NCBI RefSeq assembly: GCF_028595265.1
Contig: NZ_JAQQXP010000003.1
Span: 310,001-374,000 of the forward strand
Length of the DNA: 64,000 nucleotides
DNA from: Alteromonas gilva
GTDB taxonomy: Bacteria > Pseudomonadota > Gammaproteobacteria > Enterobacterales > Alteromonadaceae
Direction of reading: 5' to 3'
The notes beneath the pieces are model-generated. The model was not told where the DNA came from and ran no database searches. It saw only the letters and a program-made list of their open reading frames with translations. Positions 1 to 8,396 of the stretch are shown here, piece by piece; position 1 is the stretch's first letter; each line of letters starts with the position of its first letter. The position numbers were made by a program, and so were the translations under genes.

Positions 1-154
1 CTGCACTAAAAAAAGTTGAGTTAACAACAATGTAGTGTACGTCCCACTCACCAAGCTGTACTTTCTGTTCAGCACTGGCCTGCCAACTACATAGCAGTAA
101 AAGCGGCGCCAGAAAGCCTGTCAGAAGTAGCTGTTGAAAGTTGTATTTACGCAT
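1..154 (-). CDS. DUF4426 family exported protein (5' part only)
   Basis: Reading the minus strand from the ATG at 154 gives 51 codons that run off the window edge. The first 28 residues form a signal peptide: basic start (MRKYNF), a Leu-rich core, then SWQASA before the mature EQKVQLG. The mature part contains GEWDVHYIVVNSTFFS, which matches the start of the DUF4426 domain as I remember it from Vibrio and Pseudomonas. The family has no defined function; members are small periplasmic proteins commonly encoded just after yggT/proC, as here. It lies 27 bp downstream of yggT on the same strand, so it is probably the last gene of the yggS-proC-yggT run. Family call is from memory of the motif; the C-terminal part cannot be seen. 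Confidence 0.72.
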   Translation of the reverse strand, partial: MRKYNFQQLLLTGFLAPLLLLCSWQASAEQKVQLGEWDVHYIVVNSTFFSA

Positions 155-181
155 TGTTAACCCCTTTTTTAACCTTACTTA

Positions 182-721
182 TTAGTAATACGGCAGAAAG
201 TCGCGTAAGACCAGTTGCAGAGCCTGTAGCGCAATAATCGCCACCAGTACCGAAAGGTCGAGCCCGCCAAGCGGCGGTATAACGCGACGTATGGGCGCTA
301 AAAACGGCTCCGTTAGTTGTTGCATGACCAGTTCAATAGGGTTGCGCCCTTGCGATACCCAGCTTAAGACCGCGCGCAGGATCAACACCCAGAATACCAG
401 GGTGAGAAACTCTTTTACCACGTCCAGCGCACCGATAATCAGCAGACCGAGCGGGTTAATAGTGCCGCCAAACAGCAGGTTCAAAGTCAGGTATTTACCA
501 ACGGCAACCAGGAGCGCGAGCACCAGGGTAGCAACGTCGAAAGCGCCAATCGACGGAATAATCCGGCGCATCGGAGCAATAATAGGATGCGTGGCTTTAA
601 CCACAAACTGGCTAAAGGGATTATAAAAATCAGCTTTGGCCATTTGCAGCCAAAACCGCAATAACACAACCATCAAATATAAGTTAAAGACCGTTGTTAT
701 TAAGAAAACCGTGGCGCTCAT
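182..721 (-). CDS. yggT: YggT family integral membrane protein
   Basis: 179 residues with two copies of the YGGT repeat. Each copy has two hydrophobic helices around a conserved NP..F..P.RR.IPP loop: NPFSQFVVKATHPIIAPMRR near residue 34 and NPIELVMQQLTEPFLAPIRR near residue 127. The protein is an inner-membrane protein of poorly defined role; family members have been linked to osmotic tolerance and, in other phyla, to division or thylakoid biogenesis. It follows proC (14 bp gap) and yggS on the same strand, the usual gammaproteobacterial order. Start is the ATG at 721. Length is normal for a two-repeat member. Confidence 0.9.
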   Translation of the reverse strand: MSATVFLITTVFNLYLMVVLLRFWLQMAKADFYNPFSQFVVKATHPIIAPMRRIIPSIGAFDVATLVLALLVAVGKYLTLNLLFGGTINPLGLLIIGALDVVKEFLTLVFWVLILRAVLSWVSQGRNPIELVMQQLTEPFLAPIRRVIPPLGGLDLSVLVAIIALQALQLVLRDFLPYY

Positions 722-735
722 TGTGTGTTCCTATA

Positions 736-1557
736 CTAAAATAAATTGGCCATTTCGTCGGCGCGGGCAACCGCGGCCTGCATTGCTTTTGCAACAATGC
801 CCTGTAAATCGCTATCGATTAATGAATTCACTGCCGCGGCGGTTGTGCCGCCTTTGGACGTTACCTGCGCGCGTAATTCGCTCAATTCAAGCTGCGGGTT
901 TTCGCATACCATTTGGGCGGCACCGAGCATTGCCTGTTGCACCAGCTGGCGGGAATCCTGCTGGTTAAAGCCCATGGCCATACATTCTTCCTGCATTGCC
1001 TGTAAAAACAGGAAAAAGTAAGCCGGGCTGCTGCCTGCTGCGGCAATGACGCCATTGATATCATCTTCTTTTTCAACCCACAGGGTTTTGCCTACAGCGC
1101 CCATTACGCCGGTAACGTAATCGCGATCGCTGTCGCTAACATCCGCGTTAGCGTATAGACCTGACATGCCCTGACCCAGTAAGCTGGGCGTATTGGGCAT
1201 AATTCTGACCAGCGGGTATTTGCCGCCTAACATCTCCTGCAGACGCGCAACCGGCAAGCCCGCCGCAATTGACATGAACAACTTGCCCGATAAGTCGATG
1301 CTCTGATCGAAGGCGGCGCATACATCTTCCATCATTTGCGGTTTAACCGACAACACAATGGCATCAGCAAATGCAATAGCTTCGTCGTTCGATTGGGTTA
1401 CTTTGATCCCCAGCTCTTCTTGCAGTGCATCCAGTTTTGGCCGCGAGCGGTTACTGGCAATGATCAATTCTTTGGGGTATCCGGAAGACACCAGACCGGC
1501 GACGATACTGCGGGTCATATTGCCCGCGCCAATGAATGCTAATTTACGATGTTGCAT
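736..1557 (-). CDS. proC: Pyrroline-5-carboxylate reductase
   Basis: 273 residues, full length for ProC. It catalyses the last step of proline synthesis, NAD(P)H-dependent reduction of pyrroline-5-carboxylate to proline, in the cytosol. The N-terminus carries the Rossmann nucleotide-binding motif FIGAGNMTRSIVAGL (about residues 9-23). The conserved VRIMPNTPSLLGQGMSGLYA region (about 117-136) and the C-terminal signature around TSKGGTTAAAVNSL (about 233-246) are intact. It sits between yggS (26 bp upstream) and yggT, and the three are probably co-transcribed. The start ATG at 1557 is preceded by a GGAG-type ribosome site on the minus strand. Confidence 0.96.
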   Translation of the reverse strand: MQHRKLAFIGAGNMTRSIVAGLVSSGYPKELIIASNRSRPKLDALQEELGIKVTQSNDEAIAFADAIVLSVKPQMMEDVCAAFDQSIDLSGKLFMSIAAGLPVARLQEMLGGKYPLVRIMPNTPSLLGQGMSGLYANADVSDSDRDYVTGVMGAVGKTLWVEKEDDINGVIAAAGSSPAYFFLFLQAMQEECMAMGFNQQDSRQLVQQAMLGAAQMVCENPQLELSELRAQVTSKGGTTAAAVNSLIDSDLQGIVAKAMQAAVARADEMANLF

Positions 1558-1583
1558 GAGTCTCCTTAGTAACAGGGTTATGT

Positions 1584-2270
1584 TTATTGTCGTGCACCAA
1601 AAATGGCGGTGCCGATACGGACCATGGTCGAACCATACTCAATGGCCGCTTGCATATCATTGCTCATCCCAACTGACAGGGTATCGACAGTGTCGACCTT
1701 ACTGGCTAAGTCGTTAAACAATGTCTGCAATGTTGCCAGCGTTTTGTGCTGTGCATCCGGCGATGTATTATTCGCCGGTATAGCCATGAGTCCGCGTAAC
1801 GTTAACTTTGGCATGTTAACAATCTCTTCTACAAGGTCTGGCAAATCCTTGGGCGTAATGCCCGATTTGCTCTCTTCCTCATCAATATTCAACTGAATGC
1901 ACACGTTAAGCGGCGGCATGTCTGCCGGTCGCTGTTCGTTGAGTCGACGCGCTATTTTTAGCCGGTCAACAGATTGCACCCAATCGAAATGTTCCGCCAC
2001 AATTTTTGTCTTATTAGACTGTATGGGGCCAATCATATGCCATTCAATGTCTGTCAGCGTGTTTAGGGTTTGTATTTTACTGACACCTTCCTGAATATAG
2101 TTTTCGCCAAACATTCGTTGTCCGGCTTCATACGCTAGCTTTATATCTGATACGGGTTTGGTCTTGCTAACCGCCAGCAATTGTACAGAATGCTCAGGAC
2201 GTTTAGCATACACAGTGGCTTTATGGATGAGTTGTCGTGTGTTTATCAGTCGATCTGCTATTGTTTGCAT
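1584..2270 (-). CDS. yggS: PLP homeostasis protein YggS/PLPBP
   Basis: 228 residues, the usual length. This single-domain alanine-racemase-fold protein binds pyridoxal phosphate and helps maintain PLP and amino-acid pools; it is not known to be an enzyme. The PLP lysine is K36 in LLAVSKTKP. Other family motifs seen are FGENYIQE, EWHMIGPIQSNK (normally WHFIG.LQ.NK), LRGLMAIP and LSVGMSNDMQAAIEYGSTMVR (about 199-219, phosphate-binding SMGMS.D-like loop). First gene of the minus-strand run with proC and yggT. It is divergent from pilT with only 36 bp between the two start codons, so promoters must overlap the coding ends. Confidence 0.94.
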   Translation of the reverse strand: MQTIADRLINTRQLIHKATVYAKRPEHSVQLLAVSKTKPVSDIKLAYEAGQRMFGENYIQEGVSKIQTLNTLTDIEWHMIGPIQSNKTKIVAEHFDWVQSVDRLKIARRLNEQRPADMPPLNVCIQLNIDEEESKSGITPKDLPDLVEEIVNMPKLTLRGLMAIPANNTSPDAQHKTLATLQTLFNDLASKVDTVDTLSVGMSNDMQAAIEYGSTMVRIGTAIFGARQ

Positions 2271-2306
2271 TAATAGTTACTTACCTAATATTGGAGAAGT
2301 CACGCC

Positions 2307-3347
2307 GTGGATATTACCGAACTTTTGGCTTTCAGTGTCAAGAATAACGCATCAGACCTTCACTTGTCTGCCGGGCTGCCGCCTATTATTCGTGTAGACG
2401 GCGAGATGCGCAAACTCAATGTAGACCCGCTCGATCATAAACAGGTGCATGCCCTGATTTATGAAATCATGAACGACAAGCAGCGCAAAGAATACGAAGA
2501 AAACCTCGAAACCGATTTTTCTTTTGAAGTAAAAGATTTATCCCGCTTTCGGGTAAACGCCTTTGTCCAAAACAGGGGCGCAGCGGCGGTGTTAAGGACT
2601 ATCCCGAGTAAGGTGCTGACACTTGATGACTTAGGCGCGCCGCCGATATTCAAAGAAATTATAAATCAGCCCACGGGCATCGTGCTGGTGACCGGTGCAA
2701 CGGGGTCGGGTAAAAGTACCACGTTGGCGGCGATGGTCGATCATATCAATGCCCACAAACGAGAGCATATTCTGACTATTGAAGATCCTATCGAATTTGT
2801 GCATGAGAATAAGCTCAGCGTACTTAACCAGCGTGAAGTGCATCGCGATACGCACAGTTTCTCTAATGCGTTGCGCTCAGCGCTGCGGGAAGATCCCGAC
2901 GTTATACTGGTGGGTGAACTGCGGGATCTGGAAACCATTCGTCTGGCGATATCCGCCGCTGAAACCGGTCACTTGGTGTTTGGTACGCTGCATACCAATT
3001 CGGCACCCAAAACGATTGACCGTATCATTGATGTGTTTCCGGCCGAGGAAAAAGCCATGGTACGCTCAATGTTATCTGAGTCGCTACGGGCGGTTATTTC
3101 GCAAACACTGCTTAAAAAGGTCGGCGGAGGCAGGGTGGCTGCCCACGAAATCATGGTCGGTATCCCGGCTATTCGTAACCTTATTCGTGAAGACAAAGTG
3201 CCACAAATGTACTCGGTGATTCAAACCGGCCAGGCCCATGGTATGCAAACCATGGATCAGTGTTTACAACGGCTTGTAGCCTCTGGTGTGATATCACAGC
3301 AGGACGCCATGGCGAAGATGGTTGATAAACAACGTCCGGGCTTTTAA
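2307..3347 (+). CDS. pilT: Type IV pilus retraction ATPase PilT
   Basis: 346 residues. Hexameric cytoplasmic ATPase that powers pilin disassembly and twitching. It has a PAS-like N-terminal domain (about 1-100) followed by a RecA-like core. Walker A is GATGSGKST near residue 130, the Asp/Walker B region is EDPIEFVHENK and DPDVILVGELRD, and the His box is TGHLVFGTLHTNSA. The retraction-specific AIRNLIRE motif is present near residue 290. The start is GTG at 2307, with GGAG about ten bases upstream; the next in-frame Met is too far in. pilU follows 23 bp downstream. Divergent from yggS, the standard arrangement in Pseudomonas-like and Alteromonas-like genomes. Confidence 0.96.
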   Translation: MDITELLAFSVKNNASDLHLSAGLPPIIRVDGEMRKLNVDPLDHKQVHALIYEIMNDKQRKEYEENLETDFSFEVKDLSRFRVNAFVQNRGAAAVLRTIPSKVLTLDDLGAPPIFKEIINQPTGIVLVTGATGSGKSTTLAAMVDHINAHKREHILTIEDPIEFVHENKLSVLNQREVHRDTHSFSNALRSALREDPDVILVGELRDLETIRLAISAAETGHLVFGTLHTNSAPKTIDRIIDVFPAEEKAMVRSMLSESLRAVISQTLLKKVGGGRVAAHEIMVGIPAIRNLIREDKVPQMYSVIQTGQAHGMQTMDQCLQRLVASGVISQQDAMAKMVDKQRPGF

Positions 3348-3370
3348 CGCGTATTGCAAAGGAGAACACT

Positions 3371-4486
3371 ATGCTTGATCAACTGCTGCAAACCATGGTC
3401 GATCGTGACGCGTCCGATTTATTTGTGACCTCGTGCTTTGCCGTTAGCGCCAAAATTAATGGCAAACTGACACCGCTCAACGACGCGCCGTTAACCGACG
3501 CCGGCGCACTTGATTTGGTGCATGAGGCAATGAACGATAAACAGCGTGATGAGTTTCACACCACTAAAGAGTGTAATTTTGCGATTGCCCGCGACGGTAT
3601 AGGCCGCTTTCGGTGCAGCGCCTTCTGGCAGCGCGATCAGGCAGGCATGGTAATACGCCGCATTGTGACGCAAATTCCCAATGCTGACGATCTCGGCCTG
3701 CCTCCGGTACTAAAAGACATTATTATGTCAAAGCGCGGGCTGGTGCTGTTTGTAGGGGGCACCGGTACCGGTAAGTCGACCTCACTGGCGGCGCTTATTG
3801 GCCATCGCAATACTCACTCACACGGCCATATTCTGACTATCGAGGATCCGATTGAGTTTGTGCATGAGCACAAAAACTGTGTGGTGACCCAGCGCGAGGT
3901 GGGTATTGATACCCAGTCTTTCGATGATGCTCTGAAAAGCTCACTGCGTCAGGCTCCCGATGTTATTCTGATTGGTGAAATACGTTCCATGGAGACCATG
4001 GAGTATGCCATGTCGTTTGCCGATACGGGGCATTTATGTGTGGCAACGTTGCACGCCAACAATGCTAACCAGGCCATTGAACGTATCATGCACCTGGCAC
4101 CCAAAGATCAACATGACAAGCTGCGGTTTGATTTGAGTCTGAACATTCGTGCCATTGTTGCCCAGCAGTTAGTGCCAACCGTTGATGGCAAAGGCCGGGT
4201 CGCGGCGATTGAAATTCTGCTTAATTCGCCGTTAATTCGCGACCTTATTCAGCGTAACGAAATTGGCAGCCTCAAAGAAGCCATGGATAAAGGCCGCGAG
4301 CAGGGCATGCAAACCTTTGACCGAGCCTTGTTCGATTTGTACAAAAGTGGCCAGATTAACCTTGAGCAGGCGTTACATCACGCCGACTCACCCAATGATC
4401 TTCGCTTAATGGTGAAGCTTGATGCCAACAACACGGAAAGTGATGGCCTTGGCTCCTTGTCCGGGGTATCGATTGATATGGATTAA
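3371..4486 (+). CDS. pilU: Type IV pilus PilT-like ATPase PilU
   Basis: 371 residues, a PilT paralogue that assists PilT-dependent pilus retraction. It has the same two-domain layout: N-terminal PAS-like domain, Walker A GGTGTGKST near residue 134, then EDPIEFVHEHKN, DVILIGEIRSMETMEYA and a His box DTGHLCVATLHANN. It lacks PilT's AIRNLIRE, having LIRDLIQRNEIG instead, and carries an extra acidic C-terminal tail of about 25 residues, both typical for PilU. A strong AAAGGAG site lies seven bases before the ATG. It overlaps nothing but is followed after three bases by a small zinc-ribbon gene, implying one transcript pilT-pilU-small protein. Confidence 0.95.
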   Translation: MLDQLLQTMVDRDASDLFVTSCFAVSAKINGKLTPLNDAPLTDAGALDLVHEAMNDKQRDEFHTTKECNFAIARDGIGRFRCSAFWQRDQAGMVIRRIVTQIPNADDLGLPPVLKDIIMSKRGLVLFVGGTGTGKSTSLAALIGHRNTHSHGHILTIEDPIEFVHEHKNCVVTQREVGIDTQSFDDALKSSLRQAPDVILIGEIRSMETMEYAMSFADTGHLCVATLHANNANQAIERIMHLAPKDQHDKLRFDLSLNIRAIVAQQLVPTVDGKGRVAAIEILLNSPLIRDLIQRNEIGSLKEAMDKGREQGMQTFDRALFDLYKSGQINLEQALHHADSPNDLRLMVKLDANNTESDGLGSLSGVSIDMD

Positions 4487-4489
4487 CCT

Positions 4490-4792
4490 GTGATTCGGTT
4501 AAAATCCGGCGTTGGCCCTTTTGTTATTCAGCAATATCATGATGCCCTGACAGAGCAGGGAATAGGCTGTGTGCTGCGCAATCAGTTTATCAGTGGGGCA
4601 GCTGGTGAATTACCGGTTCAGGATCTCGAGCCGGAACTGTGGCTGCTTAACGTTGACGATGCAAGGCAGGCTGAGGCGGTATGGCAATCTCTACAGGCCG
4701 ACTCACAGGCTGTGGCGTGGGTCTGTGAGGGGTGTCAGGAGTATCAGGACGCCGAATTTAATATCTGCTGGAACTGCCAACAACCCAGGTAA
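4490..4792 (+). CDS. DUF2007-like protein with C-terminal zinc ribbon
   Basis: 100 residues. The N-terminal 70 residues resemble the DUF2007 'putative signal transducing protein' fold (GPFVIQQYHDALTEQGI then NQFISGAAGELP and a C-terminal VDDARQAEAVWQSL), a small ferredoxin-like alpha/beta unit. The last 25 residues are a rubredoxin-type zinc ribbon with CEGC and CWNC knuckles. The start is GTG at 4490, three bases after the pilU stop codon, so translation is probably coupled to pilU. Function is unknown; position suggests, but does not prove, a link to pilus retraction. It is convergent with ruvX. Confidence 0.72.
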   Translation: MIRLKSGVGPFVIQQYHDALTEQGIGCVLRNQFISGAAGELPVQDLEPELWLLNVDDARQAEAVWQSLQADSQAVAWVCEGCQEYQDAEFNICWNCQQPR

Positions 4793-4902
4793 CCCGTTGC
4801 TGACATTGGTGTGTCAAATCGCTTTTTATAACAGCGGTCAGGGGGTACCGAGGCAGTGTGATGTGTTTAACGGGCGTTAATTTGCTTGGCAGAGGGAAAC
4901 AC

Positions 4903-5334
4903 TTAAGCCCAGAGGTTTTCAAACCAACTGGTAAAAATTAAACAGGCAGAAACACTGTCCACTTTGCCTTTGGTCAGCTTTTTATAGCCGCCCAGTTCAA
5001 ACAGCATGGCCCGGGCGTCGGCGGTGCTTAGCCTTTCATCCCAGGTTTCTACCGGCGTTTTGAATCGTCCATGCAGGCGGTTGGCAAATTTTTGTGCCCG
5101 TTCGGTCATGGTTTGCGATGTGCCGTCCATATTTAAGGGTAAGCCCACAACCACCACGTGCGGCTGCCATTCATCATACAGGGCCTGGATCTGTTGCCAG
5201 TCAGGAATACCGTCGCGGGCTTTTAACGCCTCCAGCGGGGCGGCAGTGCCAGTGACTTCCTGACCGATTGCCACGCCGATACTTTTGGTACCAAAATCAA
5301 ATGCCAGCACGGTGCGCTGACCGGCTTCAGGCAT
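4903..5334 (-). CDS. ruvX: Holliday junction resolvase-like / pre-16S rRNA nuclease RuvX (YqgF)
   Basis: 143 residues from the ATG at 5334, which I prefer over an upstream Met at 5373: it gives the family length and makes an 8-base overlap with the yqgE stop. RNase H-fold protein implicated in 5' maturation of 16S rRNA. Motifs: LAFDFGTKSIGVAIG at the N-terminus with the first catalytic Asp, VVVGLPLNMDGTSQ, and WDERLSTADARAML with the second acidic site; the final SVSACLIFTSWFE supplies the third-site region, where I read D in KVDSVSAC. Last gene of the rsmE-gshB-yqgE-ruvX run, a conserved gammaproteobacterial order. Confidence 0.94.
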   Translation of the reverse strand: MPEAGQRTVLAFDFGTKSIGVAIGQEVTGTAAPLEALKARDGIPDWQQIQALYDEWQPHVVVVGLPLNMDGTSQTMTERAQKFANRLHGRFKTPVETWDERLSTADARAMLFELGGYKKLTKGKVDSVSACLIFTSWFENLWA

Positions 5335-5893
5335 GTCCCACCTCGGGCGCAAGCTGCCATACATCAACGCCAAGGCTATTAACGGCCAGTTGCCAGCGCT
5401 GGTGGATAGGCGTGTCGAACAATATCTTTGGATCAGCCTCGATGGTTAGCCACGAGTTTTGCTGAATTTCCTGCTCAAGCTGGCCGGCGCTCCACCCAGC
5501 GTAACCGAGTGTAATTATGGCCTGCTCAGGCCCCCGGTGGTTGCCCAAAGCACTTAATATGTCTTTTGATGTCGTGACCATGATTTCCGAAGTAAGGCCC
5601 AGACTGGAACTCCAGCCCGGCTGCGGACTATGCAAAATAAATCCTCGCTCCTGACTGACGGGACCGCCCGCCAATACCACTTGCTGGCCTTTTTCTTCGT
5701 CGACTTGCGCGTCTTCGTCGGCTTGTTCCAACAATTCTTTAAGGGTCATATTAGTCGGTTGATTAACCACCAACCCCATTGCGCCATCATCATTATGTTC
5801 GCAAATGTAGGTCAGGCTTCTGGAAAAAAACGGGTCTTGCATTGACGGCATGGCAATCAAAAAATGATTCGCCAGACTTTTAAGTTCTGTCAT
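5327..5893 (-). CDS. yqgE: UPF0301 / YqgE-AlgH family protein
   Basis: 188 residues, normal for the family (AlgH of Pseudomonas). Recognisable segments are NHFLIAMPSMQDPFFSRSL at the N-terminus, GAMGLVVNQPTNMTL, VVLAGGPVSQERGFILH and LGYAGWSAGQLEQEI. Biochemical function is not established; a regulatory role in alginate was suggested for AlgH. Translationally coupled to ruvX by an 8-base overlap and 41 bp downstream of gshB on the same strand. Confidence 0.93.
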   Translation of the reverse strand: MTELKSLANHFLIAMPSMQDPFFSRSLTYICEHNDDGAMGLVVNQPTNMTLKELLEQADEDAQVDEEKGQQVVLAGGPVSQERGFILHSPQPGWSSSLGLTSEIMVTTSKDILSALGNHRGPEQAIITLGYAGWSAGQLEQEIQQNSWLTIEADPKILFDTPIHQRWQLAVNSLGVDVWQLAPEVGHA

Positions 5894-5934
5894 GTGTTTT
5901 ACCTCGTTTAACTGCCCTGGGCAGGGCCAACCGA

Positions 5935-6882
5935 TTAGTTAAGTTTAGCTTCAATAGCGTCAAATAACTCTCCCATAATATTAATGTCGAAGGCCGCTTC
6001 GATCTCACGAACACAAGTAGGGCTGGTCACGTTAATTTCGGTAATACGGTCACCGATGACATCCAGACCCACAAACATTAGTCCTTGTTTGACCAGCGTC
6101 GGCGCGATTTGTTCAGCCAGCTGGCGATCGCTGTCGCTGATAGGCTGCGGTCGCCCCGTGCCGCCGGCGGCTAAATTACCGCGCGTTTCACCCGCCGAAG
6201 GTAAGCGCGCCAGACAATACGGCATGACTTTGCCATCCACTATCAGTATGCGCTTGTCACCGTCTGCTATGGCCGGCAGATAGGCCTGAACCATCATATG
6301 AGACTGGCCATTATCCGTGAGGGTTTCAATGATTACGCCAAGGTTAGTGCCGTCTTCCCCCACTCTGAAAATAGACGCGCCGCCCATGCCATCAAGGGGC
6401 TTGCAAATAACATCGCGGTGCTTAGCATGAAACGCTCTGACTAACTGAGCGTTGCGCGTAACCAGGGTGTCGGGAATCAACTCCGGGAAATAAGCAGTAA
6501 AGAGTTTTTCATTATAATCGCGCAGGCTTTGCGGTTTATTGACGACCAGTGCGCCATCTCTTTCTGCCAGATCAAGAATATGGGTCGCGTACAGGAATTC
6601 GCTGTCGAAGGGCGGATCCTTGCGCATTAGAATAACGTCTAACTCACCGAGAATGTAAGTTTGCTGCTCGCCAAGCGTATAGAAGTCTGTGGCGTTATCG
6701 CGCACCTCTACCGTTTGGCCAAGTGCTTTAGCGATACCATTGTCGATATACAGATCCTTGAGCTCAAGGTAGATAAGGGTGGCACCACGTCGCTGGGCTT
6801 CCAGCATCATGGCAAAACTGGTGTCTTTCTTCGGTTTAATATGGGCAATGGGGTCCATCACCACACCAACAGTATAGGTCAT
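5935..6882 (-). CDS. gshB: Glutathione synthetase (prokaryotic type)
   Basis: 315 residues from the ATG at 6882; the open frame extends 19 codons further upstream to 6939, but homologues begin at about MTYTVGVVMDPI. ATP-grasp ligase joining gamma-glutamylcysteine and glycine. Seen: VVMDPIAHIKPKKDTSFAM (N-terminal domain), LMRKDPPFDSEF near residue 85, the ATP-grasp CKPLDGMGGASIFRV region, and the metal-binding end FVGLDVIGDRITEINVTSP. Downstream genes yqgE and ruvX follow on the same strand; rsmE lies 128 bp upstream. Confidence 0.95.
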   Translation of the reverse strand: MTYTVGVVMDPIAHIKPKKDTSFAMMLEAQRRGATLIYLELKDLYIDNGIAKALGQTVEVRDNATDFYTLGEQQTYILGELDVILMRKDPPFDSEFLYATHILDLAERDGALVVNKPQSLRDYNEKLFTAYFPELIPDTLVTRNAQLVRAFHAKHRDVICKPLDGMGGASIFRVGEDGTNLGVIIETLTDNGQSHMMVQAYLPAIADGDKRILIVDGKVMPYCLARLPSAGETRGNLAAGGTGRPQPISDSDRQLAEQIAPTLVKQGLMFVGLDVIGDRITEINVTSPTCVREIEAAFDINIMGELFDAIEAKLN

Positions 6883-7010
6883 AAGGTGTTCTCTCGTTCG
6901 CTCTAACGTTAAAGTGGTGGCGCGTTGCGTGCATTTCAAGCGGTGCTCGTCACAACGGCCGGTAAATGGCGCGTCGTGACGCTGTCACAACAATGATGCA
7001 CTGCGTTAAA

Positions 7011-7739
7011 TTAAATATCGCCAAACGTGGCTTGCAATATAGACAGACCGGATAGCGCGGCAGTTTCTGTGCGTAAAATTCGAGGACCCAGCGAACAAGC
7101 GGTAAAACCCGTTTCCTGAGACTGGTGAACTTCTGCATCGCTGAGGCCCCCTTCCGGGCCAATCAGCAAGCGGTATCCTTTATTGTTTCCGGCCAGCTGG
7201 GTAAGACGCTGCTGACTGCCGGGCGCCAACACTAAACGGGTTTGTTGGGTGGAGTCTGATAGCCAATCCTGCAGCGACAACACCGGGTGAAGCGTTGGCA
7301 GGGTATTGCGCCCGCATTGCTCACATGCCCCCTGGATTATTTTTTGCCATTGCTGAAATTTCTTTTGCCAGCGTTTCTCATCCAGTTTTACCGGACAACG
7401 TTCAGTAATGAGCGGCGTGATATCCGTGGCACCCAGTTCTGTGGCTTTTTGTAATACCCAGTCCATTCTGTCGCCCTTGGAAATGCCCTGTCCTAAATGC
7501 AAGGGCAACGATGACTGGGGATCAATAGCGAGCTTGGAATCAACTTCAATAACCACCTGCCGACGCTGAGCAAGTATGACGGTAGCAGAATACTCGTTAC
7601 CATCGCCGTTAAATAACACAACAGGATGACCGTTTTTTAAACGCAGTACATTGGCAACATGGTGCGCGGTGTCGGCATGCAAAGTGATTTCACTGTCTAC
7701 AGCGATAGTGTCGGCATGATAAAGGCGTGGAATACGCAT
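7011..7739 (-). CDS. rsmE: 16S rRNA m3U1498 methyltransferase RsmE
   Basis: 242 residues. SAM-dependent methyltransferase of the SPOUT superfamily with an N-terminal PUA-like domain (residues 1-70, including HHVANVLRLKNG). The deep trefoil-knot signature is intact: LGQGISKGDRMDWVLQKATELG (central), LLIGPEGGLSDAEV near residue 197 and LGPRILRTETAAL at about 218-230. It acts on 16S rRNA during 30S assembly. The start ATG at 7739 has a GAGAT-type site upstream. gshB, yqgE and ruvX follow on the same strand, as in E. coli and Vibrio. Confidence 0.95.
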   Translation of the reverse strand: MRIPRLYHADTIAVDSEITLHADTAHHVANVLRLKNGHPVVLFNGDGNEYSATVILAQRRQVVIEVDSKLAIDPQSSLPLHLGQGISKGDRMDWVLQKATELGATDITPLITERCPVKLDEKRWQKKFQQWQKIIQGACEQCGRNTLPTLHPVLSLQDWLSDSTQQTRLVLAPGSQQRLTQLAGNNKGYRLLIGPEGGLSDAEVHQSQETGFTACSLGPRILRTETAALSGLSILQATFGDI

Positions 7740-7842
7740 AGGATCTCGTTACCAAAACAAAATGGAGGCTAGTGTAGCCTTCATTATGCGGCAAATTCAA
7801 CTGGCGGGTGAGTAAAACCCGGTTCCGATAATGGTGGCTTGC

Positions 7843-8001
7843 TTATGGCTTGGCTGAGACAGAGGTATCTGCGGATTGCGATTGGTTGGCTAAGGCAGTC
7901 TGAGCGCGACGAGCGTGCACGGTGTGTTTGCCTTTATCGCCTTTTAGCGAATAAGCCAAAATAAGCGCAACGATAGCAAAGAGACAACTAAGTAGTAACA
8001 T
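7843..8001 (-). CDS. Unrecognised 52-residue membrane miniprotein
   Basis: A short minus-strand frame (ATG 8001, TAA 7843) lies in the stretch between rsmE and the mscS-like gene. Support: an AAGGAA ribosome site seven bases before the ATG, a single N-terminal hydrophobic helix (LLLSCLFAIVALILAYSL, residues 2-19), then a basic juxtamembrane segment KGDKGKH and a Ser/Ala/Gln-rich hydrophilic tail ending SVSAKP. This architecture suggests a small single-span inner-membrane protein with the tail in the cytoplasm. I do not recognise a family. No close neighbour on the same strand except rsmE 103 bp downstream. Moderate confidence that it is translated. Confidence 0.5.
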   Translation of the reverse strand: MLLLSCLFAIVALILAYSLKGDKGKHTVHARRAQTALANQSQSADTSVSAKP

Positions 8002-8396
8002 TTTCTGTTCCTTAAAAAAGTCTGCTGGCAGAGAGTAGCTTCGGCAATATGCCCGAACTGACGGTGTGCTTAAGCATACTTAAAGATATGAATGAATAGC
8101 CCCAAATACCTATTGATAAGCGTTACTGCGACGCTGTACAAATAAGGGGGAGGGGCGGACTATCGAGCCAAATGGCGTGTTATACCAGTAAAAAGTATGC
8201 GAGCTTTGCTCGTTTCACCGGCGGGATAACACCATCTGAATGCAGCTAACATGTTAAACGTCACCGTCAATTGCGCATAGTTTACGCGACATTTATGACA
8301 GAACGATGAAAATTCGACGAGGCAGAGCAATTTTGTTGCGTCATAATACGTAACGCTGGTACCTTACAAATAGTTAAATAGTAAAGGAACTGGCTT
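8002..8396. other. 395-bp divergent intergenic region
   Basis: Lies between the minus-strand 52-codon ORF and the plus-strand mscS-like gene and must hold both promoters. A short hairpin GCGAGC-ttt-GCTCG sits around 8199-8212 followed by only a few T residues. A weak plus-strand promoter pair, TTGCGC then TATGAC with 17-base spacing, can be read in the 8270-8305 area, and AAAGGAA precedes the mscS ATG. No convincing further ORF or known RNA motif was seen. Confidence 0.45.

Noticed and set aside
5335..5373. Upstream start for RuvX at 5373
   Set aside because: It adds 13 residues inside yqgE without family support; the ATG at 5334 gives the usual length and a tight overlap.
8199..8215. GCGAGC-ttt-GCTCG hairpin as a terminator
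   Set aside because: Short stem, T-run too short and interrupted, and no upstream gene on the plus strand to terminate.
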